A stretch of DNA of 64,000 bases from Lachnospiraceae bacterium (GCA_009779895.1 WRBB01000006.1:1-64000); one strand, 5' to 3'. Shown: positions 37,467 through 46,357, numbered from the stretch's first letter. Notes: generated by a model from the letters alone, not told the origin. Translations and numbers: made by a program.

Positions 37467-38180
37467 ATGAGCATATATACGTACTATGATATTTTAGGGG
37501 TATCACCCGATGCCACTATGGAAGAAATAACCATCGCAAAGAATACTTTGGCTAAGGTTTATCATCCTGACTCCAATATAAGCAGCAATATAGACACCAC
37601 TACGCAAATGCAAGAAATCCTTGAAGCTTATAAATTTTTAAGTGATGCCATAAAGAAAAAAGAATATGACGCAACCTTAGGTGGACAGGGAGAACGTGTT
37701 TATCAAACATTTACCATGGCTGACAAGGAAGAGTTAGATGCCAATTCCTTTGTCATATACTGGCAAACTGCGCAAAACCTATACGAATCCGTAACACAAG
37801 GTCATCAAATTCTAAAAGAAAACTATCAAAATCAAAACCGATTGGGGATTGCCGTATTTGGCCATTTGGTGAGACGGCACCATTTGCCCCTTGAAATCAA
37901 AAAACATATGCGGGAAATTCAAACCAATATCTCCGGGTATATTAAGATTTTATCCAACCGCAATATTCCGGTCGCCTTTTGGCATCCTGATGCTATGAAC
38001 TGGGTGATGGTTCGTTGGGGGCAAAAACAACACGTGGATTTTATTTTGCTTTTTCATCGTTACCAACAACATGTAGAAATCACATTACCCAAAAATGAAC
38101 GCTTACGCATTCATTATCGTAATCACCGCTATCAAAGAAATCTAAATAAACTATTGGGCTTAAAGTTTAAAACAATGTAA
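37467..38180 (+). CDS. J-domain protein of unknown role
   Basis: The N-terminal 65 residues form a DnaJ J-domain: YYDILGVSPDATMEEIT, the HPD motif in VYHPDSN, and an acidic KKEYD end. J-domains stimulate Hsp70 (DnaK) ATPase. The remaining 170 residues lack the Gly/Phe linker, zinc centre and client-binding domains of true DnaJ. They contain helical and basic segments (RLRIHYRNHRYQRNLNKLLG) that were not recognised. It is the first of three plus-strand genes and lies 35 bases before murT. A link to cell-wall synthesis is possible only by position. Confidence 0.8.
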   Translation: MSIYTYYDILGVSPDATMEEITIAKNTLAKVYHPDSNISSNIDTTTQMQEILEAYKFLSDAIKKKEYDATLGGQGERVYQTFTMADKEELDANSFVIYWQTAQNLYESVTQGHQILKENYQNQNRLGIAVFGHLVRRHHLPLEIKKHMREIQTNISGYIKILSNRNIPVAFWHPDAMNWVMVRWGQKQHVDFILLFHRYQQHVEITLPKNERLRIHYRNHRYQRNLNKLLGLKFKTM

Positions 38181-38215
38181 CTATGAAATATAGAACTATA
38201 GAGGTTTGAGAATAT

Positions 38216-39565
38216 ATGAAATTTAGAAGTAAATTGGCGGTACGTTGCGCCAAAGCAACCAACAAACTCATCAAAAAATTAAACAAAGGCAGCGGTGTTA
38301 CTTTGCCCGGTTATGTGGCACGCATCATTGACCCTAAGATTCTGACAGTCATGGCCGAAATGATAAAAGAAAAGACCATCGTTACCATGGGAACCAATGG
38401 AAAAACCACCACCAACAGCATTCTTTATCATGCTTTAACCGATGCAGGTAACACTGTCATTTGCAACCGGACAGGTGCCAATATGCGCAACGGCATTATT
38501 TCCGCTTTTGTATTGGCAACAGAAGATGACTGTAGACTCAAAGCCGATTATGCATGCATTGAGGTTGACGAAATTGCCTCCGTTCGTGTTTTGCCACTAT
38601 TAAAACCGGACTGCGCTCTTTTGACCAATATTTCCAGAGACCAGTTAGATCGTTTTGGCGAGGTAGACCTTACTTATCAAACAATCAAAACCGCTTATGA
38701 CAGCGTGCCAAGTACAACATTGATTATCAACTGTGATGATGTACTTTCCTATTCTTTCCTTATCGAAGGGAAAAACCCACATGTTACTTATGGCATTAGC
38801 GACGAAATCTTTGATGACATTTCCCGTTCGGAAATCCGAGAAAGTATTTTTTGCCGCAACTGTAGCCATAAACTAGAATATGATTTCTTTCATTATGGAC
38901 AACTGGGGATGTACCACTGCTCCAATTGCGGTTTAAAACGTCCTACACCGGACTATACCGCAACACAGATTAAACGAGAGCATGAAGTATATTCCTTTAC
39001 CATTGATGATATGGAAATACATTCTTCTGCACGCACCCCTTACAATATTTACAATACACTATCCGCAGTGGCTACATTAAAAGCTTTAAAAGCCAATGTA
39101 CCCCATTTAAAACAAACCCTCGAAAACTTTGATTATGGCAACAACCGAGAAAGCATTTTCAATATCAAAAACAAACAAGTACATTTGCACTTGTCTAAAA
39201 ACCCCATTGGTTTCCAACAAAAAATCTCTTTAATCTTAAAGGACAAAGGACCAAAAGATATTATTATTTTTATCAATGATACCTATCAGGATGGAGAAGA
39301 TGTTTCTTGGTTATGGGACGTAGACTTCCAATATCTCTCTGATGCCAATGTGGGCAATATCATCACTACAGGCAGTAGACGTTATGATATGAGTTTGCGT
39401 TTAAAATACGAAGATATCCCCTGTACCTCTACGACTGATATGGAAATCAGCATTCAAAAAATGTGCAACAACGATAAACCAAACTTATATATCATCGTGA
39501 ACTACAGCGGATTATTTAACACCAATCGACTACTGAGCAGACTGGAAAAAGAGGGGAACACATGA
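38216..39565 (+). CDS. murT: Lipid II isoglutaminyl synthase subunit MurT
   Basis: MurT is a Mur-ligase-like ATPase that, with GatD, amidates D-glutamate of lipid II to D-isoglutamine. The 449-residue protein has the P-loop TMGTNGKTTTNSIL and the central Mur domain. A Cys4 zinc ribbon peculiar to MurT is present (CRNCSHKLEYDFFH ... CSNCGLKRP), and a C-terminal DUF1727 domain carries the IIIFINDTYQDGEDVSWLWD motif with the catalytic Asp. It overlaps gatD by 4 bases. MurT-GatD is typical of Gram-positives, so the peptidoglycan is likely amidated. Confidence 0.96.
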   Translation: MKFRSKLAVRCAKATNKLIKKLNKGSGVTLPGYVARIIDPKILTVMAEMIKEKTIVTMGTNGKTTTNSILYHALTDAGNTVICNRTGANMRNGIISAFVLATEDDCRLKADYACIEVDEIASVRVLPLLKPDCALLTNISRDQLDRFGEVDLTYQTIKTAYDSVPSTTLIINCDDVLSYSFLIEGKNPHVTYGISDEIFDDISRSEIRESIFCRNCSHKLEYDFFHYGQLGMYHCSNCGLKRPTPDYTATQIKREHEVYSFTIDDMEIHSSARTPYNIYNTLSAVATLKALKANVPHLKQTLENFDYGNNRESIFNIKNKQVHLHLSKNPIGFQQKISLILKDKGPKDIIIFINDTYQDGEDVSWLWDVDFQYLSDANVGNIITTGSRRYDMSLRLKYEDIPCTSTTDMEISIQKMCNNDKPNLYIIVNYSGLFNTNRLLSRLEKEGNT

Positions 39566-40320
39566 AATTAACAATCGCACATTTATATCCTGATTTATTA
39601 AATTTGTACGGCGACCGGGGCAATATCCAATGCTTTGTAAAACGCTTAGAATGGCGTGGCTTAGAAGCGAAAGTGTTACCGATTCTCTCCGGTGATAGCA
39701 TTGATTTTTCAAAGGTAGATATTGTTTTACTGGGGGGGGGTTCCGACCGGGAACAAGAACTGGTTTGTGGATATTTGCAAGATATTAAAATCAAATTTAA
39801 ACAATATGTAGAAGACGGCGGTGTTGTTTTAGCTGTTTGCGGCGGCTATCAACTACTTGGTCACTATTATAAAAGCAAAAAAGAGAAAATCGAAGGTCTC
39901 GGGATTTTAGACATTACCACCGAATGGAAACCCAAACGTCTCATTCGCAATATTATCCTGCATAGCCCCCTCTTTGAAACGCCTGTCGTTGGCTTTGAAA
40001 ACCATGGAGGGCGCACTCTGATTCACAAACAAACACCTTTTGGTAAGGTATTTTTTGGATTGGGCAATACAGGACGCTCCGGTTATGAGGGCTGTATTTA
40101 TAAAAATGTAATCGGCACCTATTTGCATGGGCCATTGCTGCCAAAAAACCCGGAAGTCTGTGACTATTTGCTCAAAAAAGCTTTGGAACGAAAATACGGG
40201 GAACGAATCGTGTTGACGGAACTGGATGATACGCTGGAACAAAAAGCGAATCAAGTGATGGTAAAACGATATCAAGATAAGAAATATGTGTTGACAGAAA
40301 CCATCAAGAGATACACATAA
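39562..40320 (+). CDS. gatD: Lipid II isoglutaminyl synthase glutaminase subunit GatD
   Basis: This class I glutamine amidotransferase (CobB/CobQ-like) supplies ammonia to MurT. The catalytic Cys is C93 in VVLAVCGGYQLLG, and the partner His lies in GTYLHGPLLPKNP. The 252-residue length fits. The codons for LLGGGS contain an uninterrupted run of nine G (39732-39740), a slippage-prone tract in a gene that is usually essential. A short hairpin (GTTGGA with TCTAAC, 40331-40345) followed by TTT could be a weak terminator before the convergent MoaD-like gene. Confidence 0.96.
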   Translation: MKLTIAHLYPDLLNLYGDRGNIQCFVKRLEWRGLEAKVLPILSGDSIDFSKVDIVLLGGGSDREQELVCGYLQDIKIKFKQYVEDGGVVLAVCGGYQLLGHYYKSKKEKIEGLGILDITTEWKPKRLIRNIILHSPLFETPVVGFENHGGRTLIHKQTPFGKVFFGLGNTGRSGYEGCIYKNVIGTYLHGPLLPKNPEVCDYLLKKALERKYGERIVLTELDDTLEQKANQVMVKRYQDKKYVLTETIKRYT

Positions 40321-40346
40321 TCGATAAATAGTTGGACATTCTAACT

Positions 40347-40610
40347 TTAGCCCGCTCCCACCACCGGCAATATCTCAACCATATCTCCATCTTTCAAAGG
40401 CGACTTTAAGCCACCTGTCGCCATAATGGACTTTCCGTTAATCAACATAAAACAGGTTTCATCAGCCATCAAATAGATAACAAATGCTTCCCCAAAATGC
40501 CCACCCATCTGTGCAATGAGTTGGTGCAAAGACTCTATTTGTTCAAAACAAATAGAGTCACAGTTTGTATGTTTTTTTACACTATCATAAAATTTAACCG
40601 TTACACCCAT
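40347..40610 (-). CDS. MoaD/ThiS-like small protein with a Gly-Ala-Gly end
   Basis: The 87-residue protein shows a ubiquitin-like beta-grasp pattern: VTVKFYDSVKKH at the start, MLINGKSI in the middle and LKDGDMVEILPVVGAG at the end. True sulfur carriers of this family end in Gly-Gly, which is adenylated and turned into a thiocarboxylate. Here the last three residues read Gly-Ala-Gly. It follows the AOR gene directly (no gap) and presumably relates to its tungsto/molybdopterin cofactor. Whether it can carry sulfur with this tail is doubtful. Confidence 0.8.
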   Translation of the reverse strand: MGVTVKFYDSVKKHTNCDSICFEQIESLHQLIAQMGGHFGEAFVIYLMADETCFMLINGKSIMATGGLKSPLKDGDMVEILPVVGAG

Positions 40611-42374
40611 TTAAAATATCTCCTCCAATAAAGCATCGGTTTTTTTCGTATACTTTTGAATAATACGATATGCCGTTTCTTCATCCAATTTACCTGTCAT
40701 ACTAGGTGTTTCAAAAAACCGTTTTGGCAATTTCACCGCTTTTTGATTAAAGCCCATGGCTTTTTTTACTTGTAATTTTGCTTGGAAAATCCGTTTTCCA
40801 ATCTTGGTCAAATCTTCATCGGTCAATTCCCAACCAATTGCATTTAAAGCATCTAAAATCGTTTCTCTATCATATACCTTACGGGCAAACAAGCACATGA
40901 CTAAAGAGTTAGTCATGCAACGCTCATATTCTTCTTCATAAAGCATATCAATGAGCTTATCTTCATCAAATTCTTTCATACTTTGATCATAACTATAACC
41001 ACCATTATCCAAATGACTATGCCGCACACCAACAGCCGAACCAACCAAAGAACCATATCCTGTATGATATCCAGCCATTTCATTGCCTGCAATCTGCATC
41101 GCAAACTCTTCTCCACCATATTTTGCAGCCGCATAACGGGTACCTTTTCCCAAATCTTTATAAAACTGATTTGTACCCAAGGACATATGCTTAATCGCCT
41201 CCGCATAATTTTCTACTTGACCAAATTTTAGGTCTACTATTGTCTCTTCTGTGGTAATAAAACCCTTATCCAAGGCCTCTGTTACCCAACCTAGACACAC
41301 ACCTGCACTCATGGCATCCAAACCGTATTCTTCTACTTCATTGATTAATGTAAGTATGGAATCCGTATCATCCACACCAATAAACGTGCCCAATGCAAAA
41401 ATAAGCTCATAATCATAAGGTACACTAATGGCCTCATACTCATGACCTTTATCAAATTCACGACGATACATACCTATATGAATACAACCAACAGGGCAAC
41501 CGGTACAAGCCACCTTACGAACCAAATTTTTCTCAGCAAAAGAATCACCACAAATTTTATCTGCTGCCTCAAAACTTGCTGCCTGTAAATTATAACTAGG
41601 CAAACCACCCGCCTTATTCAATGGCAATACATTGATTGGCGTACCTGCATCATGGTATTTTGCCATCATATCAGTGGTTGTACATTTCTTGTATATTTGC
41701 TGGTAAGCTTTAAAATACTTTTTCTGATTCATAACCGGCAAAGAACGATTGCCAAAAACAGAAATCGCCTTTATGTTTTTGCTTCCCAAACAAGCACCCA
41801 AACCAAGACGTCCAAAATGACGGTAACTATCTACACAAACGCAAGCAAACGCTACTTCGTTTTCTCCGGCTTGCCCAATTCGAATAATGGAACGTTTTCC
41901 TGCCGAACGCCCCTCATGCATCACACGATCACGAACGTGACGACCCACTTCGCCTATGGGTAACCCCCACATGGCACGCGCATCTATAATTTCCGCATTG
42001 TGATCCGTAATACTCAAAAAACTTTGCTTTTTTGCTTTGCCTGTAATCACAATCGCGTCAAAACCCGCCATCAACAATGTCATCGCCAAACGACCACCCG
42101 CATAAGATTCTCCCAATTCTCCGGTCAAAGGAGAAACAAACATCGCTACCGTTTTGGTTAATACCGGAAAGATATAAGCACCGGCTCCAATGGCAAAAAT
42201 CACCGGTTGCTCCGGTGCCAAAGGTGGTAAGTCGGAACGATAATTTTCCTGCAATAGTTTTGTTGCAATCCCAACGCCACCCAGATAAAGCATCAAATCT
42301 TCACGTTCCTCTATTTCTAACTTTCCATTTTCCAAATCAACATTTAATACACGGATAAATTTCTCATTTAACAT
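40611..42374 (-). CDS. aor: Tungsten-containing aldehyde ferredoxin oxidoreductase
   Basis: AOR oxidises aldehydes to acids, or in reverse reduces acids with low-potential ferredoxin, using a bis-pterin tungsten cofactor and one [4Fe-4S] cluster. With the ATG at 42374, the cluster cysteines fall at C290, C293 and C297 (CTGCPVGC) and C494, close to the positions known in Pyrococcus AOR. The N-terminal pterin-binding domain has FVSPLTGELGESYAGG and GRLGLGACLGSKNIKAI. The frame can extend to a TTG at 42392, but the ATG has GGAGG 9 bases upstream, giving 587 residues. It overlaps the polyferredoxin gene by 11 bases. Confidence 0.94.
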   Translation of the reverse strand: MLNEKFIRVLNVDLENGKLEIEEREDLMLYLGGVGIATKLLQENYRSDLPPLAPEQPVIFAIGAGAYIFPVLTKTVAMFVSPLTGELGESYAGGRLAMTLLMAGFDAIVITGKAKKQSFLSITDHNAEIIDARAMWGLPIGEVGRHVRDRVMHEGRSAGKRSIIRIGQAGENEVAFACVCVDSYRHFGRLGLGACLGSKNIKAISVFGNRSLPVMNQKKYFKAYQQIYKKCTTTDMMAKYHDAGTPINVLPLNKAGGLPSYNLQAASFEAADKICGDSFAEKNLVRKVACTGCPVGCIHIGMYRREFDKGHEYEAISVPYDYELIFALGTFIGVDDTDSILTLINEVEEYGLDAMSAGVCLGWVTEALDKGFITTEETIVDLKFGQVENYAEAIKHMSLGTNQFYKDLGKGTRYAAAKYGGEEFAMQIAGNEMAGYHTGYGSLVGSAVGVRHSHLDNGGYSYDQSMKEFDEDKLIDMLYEEEYERCMTNSLVMCLFARKVYDRETILDALNAIGWELTDEDLTKIGKRIFQAKLQVKKAMGFNQKAVKLPKRFFETPSMTGKLDEETAYRIIQKYTKKTDALLEEIF

Positions 42375-42792
42375 CGTCTGATACCTCCTCAACCTCTATC
42401 ATTTGCAAACAATCATGGGGACAAAAACGAGCACAAGTCCCACAATGACGACAAATAATAGGCTTAGCAGTATCTTCATCAAAGTTAACCGCTCGTACAA
42501 TACAAGCAGGCTGGCATAAACGGCATCCAATACATTTTTTTTGATTTAATACCACACCCCCGCCTTTTCGTTTGGTCAAGGCGTTTGTCGGACAGACTTC
42601 CATACAAGCAGGCTCCACACAACCCAAGCAAACCACTGAAATAAAACGACTGGTCATACCACCTGTTGTACGAATCTTAATTGAACTTTTGATAAGCGAA
42701 TGATCTTTTTCATTGATAACAGAACAGACACTCATACAAGTAAAACATCCCAAGCATTTATTCATCTCCTTTGATCGTAATACCTTTGCCAT
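42364..42792 (-). CDS. Polyferredoxin-like electron carrier with four [4Fe-4S] motifs
   Basis: Sixteen cysteines fall in four cluster motifs: CLGCFTCMSVC, CLGCVEPACMEVC, CIGCRLCQPAC and CRHCGTCARFC. This resembles the small electron-transfer subunit found beside aldehyde ferredoxin oxidoreductases, which passes electrons between AOR and ferredoxin or NAD. An upstream extension of the frame exists, but the ATG at 42792 (MAKVLRSKEMNKCLGC) has a strong AAGGAGGAG site and gives 142 residues. It is the first gene of the operon and is driven by the promoter at 42838-42866. Confidence 0.9.
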   Translation of the reverse strand: MAKVLRSKEMNKCLGCFTCMSVCSVINEKDHSLIKSSIKIRTTGGMTSRFISVVCLGCVEPACMEVCPTNALTKRKGGGVVLNQKKCIGCRLCQPACIVRAVNFDEDTAKPIICRHCGTCARFCPHDCLQMIEVEEVSDDVK

Positions 42793-42837
42793 AAACTCCT
42801 CCTTGAAAAATAGATACCATGGATTACACACGAGTTC

Positions 42838-42866
42838 ATTGTACCACATCGTTAATAATTTGACAA
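42838..42866 (-). promoter_or_regulatory. Promoter of the polyferredoxin-AOR-MoaD operon
   Basis: On the minus strand TTGTCA (42861-42866) and TACAAT (42838-42843) are separated by 17 bases; each hexamer matches consensus at 5 of 6 positions. The start site lies near 42831, about 40 bases before the polyferredoxin ATG. Confidence 0.65.
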
Positions 42867-42871
42867 TGTTT

Positions 42872-43606
42872 TCATTCAATCTCCCAATTAAAGAAATCAT
42901 GAGGCCCATAAAAGATCCGATATACCTCTCCATCTTCTTGATTGATTAAGGTTACCCTTGTAGTTGCATCTGCATCTGCCCCTAAATAAAATTGATAAAT
43001 CGGCGCCGTATAACCTAAAATTACAATTCCCATAATATCAAGAAACGTATTTTGCTCTGTTTCAAATAAGTTAACCGTAGTCACAATTTCAATCTCACTA
43101 AAGTCTTCGTTGTAATTCAATTCCGCAATAAAAGGATAATGCTCACCCAACATCATTGCAATCAATCCCTCTACCTGCTCTCTTTGCTGCTCTAAAAACA
43201 AAACCCGAATCTCTGCTGACATAACATAAGTAATCGTGCCGTCCTCATTTACAATAACTTCCAAGCCGGGAAATTGTTCTATCATGGCCGCCCGCTCTTC
43301 GTCACTAAACTCCTCGAAATAACCGGCAGGCAAAACAACCGTAAAGGTATCGCTTTCCTCCTCTTCTTCCTCTAAGTCAGAGTCTTCTTCATCCTCTTCA
43401 AAAATAGACACAATCTCCAAAGGTGCAACAAAATCCTCAGTTGCAGTCGGTCCGACAACCTGAATCACGATTTCAGGCTCTGGCACCGACCCTTGGTTTG
43501 CACTACGATTTCCAATGACACGAATCCCATTAATCACGGCTACCACAATTAAAACAACCAGTATACAAGATAATGCAATGTATACAATCTTTTTTTTCTT
43601 TGCCAT
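42872..43606 (-). CDS. Unknown membrane-anchored extracytoplasmic protein with an acidic linker
   Basis: The family was not recognised. The 244 residues begin with a basic segment (MAKKKK) and one membrane helix (about 8-28). A Glu/Asp-rich stretch follows (about 70-88), then a 150-residue alpha/beta-like region (TVVLPAGYFEEFSDEERAAM, VSAEIRVLFLEQQ-like segments) predicted to face outside. It has no lipobox Cys and no cell-wall sorting signal. It is the last gene of the zinc-ribbon / LspA-like / NudC / YitT run, 48 bases after yitT. The AOR promoter starts just beyond its stop codon. Confidence 0.75.
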   Translation of the reverse strand: MAKKKKIVYIALSCILVVLIVVAVINGIRVIGNRSANQGSVPEPEIVIQVVGPTATEDFVAPLEIVSIFEEDEEDSDLEEEEEESDTFTVVLPAGYFEEFSDEERAAMIEQFPGLEVIVNEDGTITYVMSAEIRVLFLEQQREQVEGLIAMMLGEHYPFIAELNYNEDFSEIEIVTTVNLFETEQNTFLDIMGIVILGYTAPIYQFYLGADADATTRVTLINQEDGEVYRIFYGPHDFFNWEIE

Positions 43607-43654
43607 AAAACTCCTACGCTTTCCTATCTATTTCAATAAACCAATCCATATCCA

Positions 43655-44515
43655 TCATTCCTCTTTAAAGCCTAAGCCAACCACCTCGCTAGACTCCATA
43701 ATCACAGTAAAAGATGCCGGATCAGCCTTTTTTACCACTTTTTTTATCTGATACATCTGCCGACTATTGCAAGCACAAAGGACAATATCTTTGTCAATAC
43801 CGGTATAACTACCTTTGCCTTTGATTAAAGTAGAACCACGTCCCGCCGATTCATTGATGATTTTAGCAATCCGATTGCCATCGTCTGTCACAATTAGAGT
43901 TACTTTGCCTAAATCCAAACCATACATAATCTTATCAATAATCGTGGTCACCACAAAAGAAATCAACAAACCATAAATGGTTCCGTCGATATCATTGTAA
44001 ACCCAAGAACCAATCAAAATCACCAATACATCCAATATCAAAATGATTTTACCCAAAGACAGGTGAGGCTTGCGGGTTCGTATGGCCAGAGAAATAAAAT
44101 CTACCCCGGCACTCGAAGAACCATTCATAAAAATAATGGCATATCCAAAACCTGCAAATGCGGCGGTACAAAGTGCCGCCAACATTCTATCCCCTGTATA
44201 AACCGGAAACAAAGGTGCTACATAATCAATGATCAAGGATGTAATCAGCAACGTCTGTGCAGAACGAAAAAAGAATCGCTTGCCCAAAGACTTATAACAG
44301 GCAATCACAATCGGAAGATTTAAAATCAAAATTACCCAACCAATCGGTAAATCAAAAAGTTGATAAGCCATCAAAGCAATCCCCGTCACCCCCGCTACGG
44401 GAAAAACTGCATTGGCGGCAAAATTATAGATACCAATGGCAACCAATGTTCCTGCCACCACATCAATCATTAAATTATATCCAAATTTTTTCCAAGTAAT
44501 ATCAAGTTCTTTCAT
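43655..44515 (-). CDS. YitT family membrane protein (DUF2179)
   Basis: The 286-residue protein has five to six hydrophobic segments in the first 190 residues (for example MIDVVAGTLVAIGIYNFAAN and VILILNLPIVIACY). A C-terminal DUF2179 domain (about 225-280) includes GRGSTLIKGKGSYTGIDKDI and ends ASFTVIMESSEVVGLGF. YitT proteins are widespread Firmicutes membrane proteins of unconfirmed function, suggested to be transporters. It sits 5 bases after nudC and probably belongs to the same transcript. Confidence 0.9.
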   Translation of the reverse strand: MKELDITWKKFGYNLMIDVVAGTLVAIGIYNFAANAVFPVAGVTGIALMAYQLFDLPIGWVILILNLPIVIACYKSLGKRFFFRSAQTLLITSLIIDYVAPLFPVYTGDRMLAALCTAAFAGFGYAIIFMNGSSSAGVDFISLAIRTRKPHLSLGKIILILDVLVILIGSWVYNDIDGTIYGLLISFVVTTIIDKIMYGLDLGKVTLIVTDDGNRIAKIINESAGRGSTLIKGKGSYTGIDKDIVLCACNSRQMYQIKKVVKKADPASFTVIMESSEVVGLGFKEE

Positions 44516-44520
44516 GCCGG

Positions 44521-45360
44521 TTACACCCTTGCTTCTTTAAACGCTATAATCATCTCATTGGTTAGGCTATCCTTTCGTGGTTTCACAGGAATCTCTTCTC
44601 GCTCAAACCAACCTGCAAATGCCAACTCCTTTTCATCTAAGCAAATCTCTTCCTCTTTATCAACCACATCACAGTAAAATCCCATCAAAAGGGTATCGCT
44701 ATAAGACCAAGGCTGACTCTTATAATATCGCACATTTGTTACATGCAAACCAACCTCTTCTAATACCTCTCGTTTCACTGCATCTTCCAGAGGTTCCCCA
44801 ATTTCTACAAAGCCTGCCAATAAGGCATAACGGCTCAAAGGACGATTGGCATATTTAGAAAGCAAAATTCGATTCTCATTGCAAACACCAATAATCACAG
44901 CAGGATTAATGCGAGGATATTCTACCTGGCCGCATCCCTTACAAAAGAGCATACGCTCCTTTTCATCCTGCTGCAGAGGTTCCCCACAACAACCACAGTA
45001 CCTCCGCTTTTTATACCAATTATAGAGCTGGTAACCCGTAATACCAGCAAAAGCGGTATACATAGGCAAAGCAAGTCTAAAAATCTCCGTATTCTCCATT
45101 TGAAAAGCTGAAATTCTCTCTAAATTGACTTCTCGAACCAAATAATATCTCGTATCATCAATCGCAAATAAATAAATATAATCTTCGTAAATATCCTCAT
45201 TCAAACGTTGTAAATCTTTGAATTTAGGAAACGCTATCCCTTGTGAGCTATTCTTCACAAGGGATAGGTTGTTTTCATAATATAGCGCAACACTCTCCGA
45301 ATCCGGTGGTATCGGCCGATACGCATTGTCAAAACAATGAGGGGAAATATCCTGAATCAT
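44521..45360 (-). CDS. nudC: NAD(+) diphosphatase / NADH pyrophosphatase
   Basis: This Nudix hydrolase splits NADH or NAD into NMN and AMP and, in other bacteria, removes NAD caps from RNA. The 279-residue protein has a Cys4 zinc ribbon (CGCCGEPLQQDE ... CKGCGQ, about 120-145). The Nudix box begins at GFVEIGEPLEDAVKREVLEE, and the NudC-specific SQPWSYSDTLLMGF sequence follows it. Zinc, Nudix box and SQPW together distinguish NudC from other Nudix proteins. The start overlaps the LspA-like gene by 4 bases. Confidence 0.92.
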   Translation of the reverse strand: MIQDISPHCFDNAYRPIPPDSESVALYYENNLSLVKNSSQGIAFPKFKDLQRLNEDIYEDYIYLFAIDDTRYYLVREVNLERISAFQMENTEIFRLALPMYTAFAGITGYQLYNWYKKRRYCGCCGEPLQQDEKERMLFCKGCGQVEYPRINPAVIIGVCNENRILLSKYANRPLSRYALLAGFVEIGEPLEDAVKREVLEEVGLHVTNVRYYKSQPWSYSDTLLMGFYCDVVDKEEEICLDEKELAFAGWFEREEIPVKPRKDSLTNEMIIAFKEARV

Positions 45361-45842
45361 ACTTCTTTTCCTTTTTTTCTTCCGAGTATCAAGTTCGCAA
45401 AAAGCATAATAAAAGAACCGGTCAAAATCATAAAATCAGCAAGATTAAAGGTAATACTGCTCCACTTTTCTGACTTGCTTTCAAAACCAATATAATCAAT
45501 CACATAACCACGTAAACAACGATCAAACGTATTGCTCAAAGCACCTGCTGTCAGCAAGGTCAACGCCAATTTTTGTATGGGACGCCCACTGCGTAATAAA
45601 GTAAACATAAACTGCAATCCCACAAATCCTGTGGCTACAAGAGAAAGCTTTTTTACCAGTTCCGGTTTGTCCTCTATTTTATTAAATGGCAAACCTTTAT
45701 TGTGTACTCTACGAAGTTTCACCTTATCATTTAATATGCTTATTTCTTTGTCTTTTTCAAGGCCGGATTCCACAATGGTTTTGATACCAATATCCGTCAC
45801 TGCCAAAGCAATCATAAGAGATAGAAAAACAAGTATACTCAT
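45357..45842 (-). CDS. LspA-like (signal peptidase II family) membrane protein
   Basis: The 161-residue protein has about four membrane segments and the two catalytic Asp motifs of lipoprotein signal peptidase: NTFDRCLRGYVIDYIG and FNLADFMI. The early motif HNKGLPF replaces the usual HNxGAAF. It is more divergent than a housekeeping LspA, with a lysine-rich loop (EDKPELVKK) and a KSEKW loop. It may be a genuine second signal peptidase II or a paralogue with another substrate. It starts 2 bases after the zinc-ribbon gene and overlaps nudC by 4 bases. Confidence 0.75.
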   Translation of the reverse strand: MSILVFLSLMIALAVTDIGIKTIVESGLEKDKEISILNDKVKLRRVHNKGLPFNKIEDKPELVKKLSLVATGFVGLQFMFTLLRSGRPIQKLALTLLTAGALSNTFDRCLRGYVIDYIGFESKSEKWSSITFNLADFMILTGSFIMLFANLILGRKKGKEV

Positions 45843-45844
45843 AA

Positions 45845-46333
45845 CTATTCTTCCACATCTTCTTCTATTTTTTCTTCTGCTTCTGCAACACCTTCTGTTT
45901 CCGTCGCTTCTGTCTCTTCATTTCCACAATCACAGTCTTTTACTTCACAGTCACAATCTTCCGCTACAGAGGGTTCCGGTTGCTTTGCACCACAAGATGG
46001 ACAAAAAGACATGTCCTTTGTCACTTGCTTGTCACACGCCGGACAGTGCAATTCACCTTTGATTTTTTGAATTTTTTCCAAAGCCTCGTCAATCGCTTCT
46101 TCACGACCTTTAATTGCCTCACACAACTCCTTGGCTTTTTCATCGGTAATTTTGCCACTTAAAAAGTCTTGATAAATGGTTCTACCAAGGCTTTCCATAT
46201 CATGGTCATTTCCACGCTCCAGATTGCGAATTTGGTTTTTCAACTTTTGAACATCCAAAGACTTACCGGCCATGCTACTCACACTTTCAAATGTTTCATT
46301 AATCCTTTTTCCTAAATCATCAAAGTTAATCAT
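45845..46333 (-). CDS. Zinc-ribbon coiled-coil protein of unknown function
   Basis: Of 162 residues, the first 90 are helical and charged (VQKLKNQIRNLERGNDHDM, KAKELCEAIKGREEAIDEAL), suggesting a coiled coil. A double-CxxC zinc ribbon follows (CPACDKQVTKDMSFCPSCG, about 97-115). The end is a Cys-Asp/Glu-rich tail (DCDCEVKDCDCGNEE, then Glu-rich) that could bind metal. No known family was recognised. It is the first gene of its run and has a leader hairpin and a promoter upstream. RBS AAAGGAG lies just before the ATG. Confidence 0.75.
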   Translation of the reverse strand: MINFDDLGKRINETFESVSSMAGKSLDVQKLKNQIRNLERGNDHDMESLGRTIYQDFLSGKITDEKAKELCEAIKGREEAIDEALEKIQKIKGELHCPACDKQVTKDMSFCPSCGAKQPEPSVAEDCDCEVKDCDCGNEETEATETEGVAEAEEKIEEDVEE

Positions 46334-46357
46334 CGTTATTTTCTCCTTTCGTGATTC

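Noticed and set aside
40321..40346. Bidirectional terminator between gatD and the MoaD-like gene
   Set aside because: Only a 6-bp stem with a triloop and three T is present; too weak to list as a separate feature.
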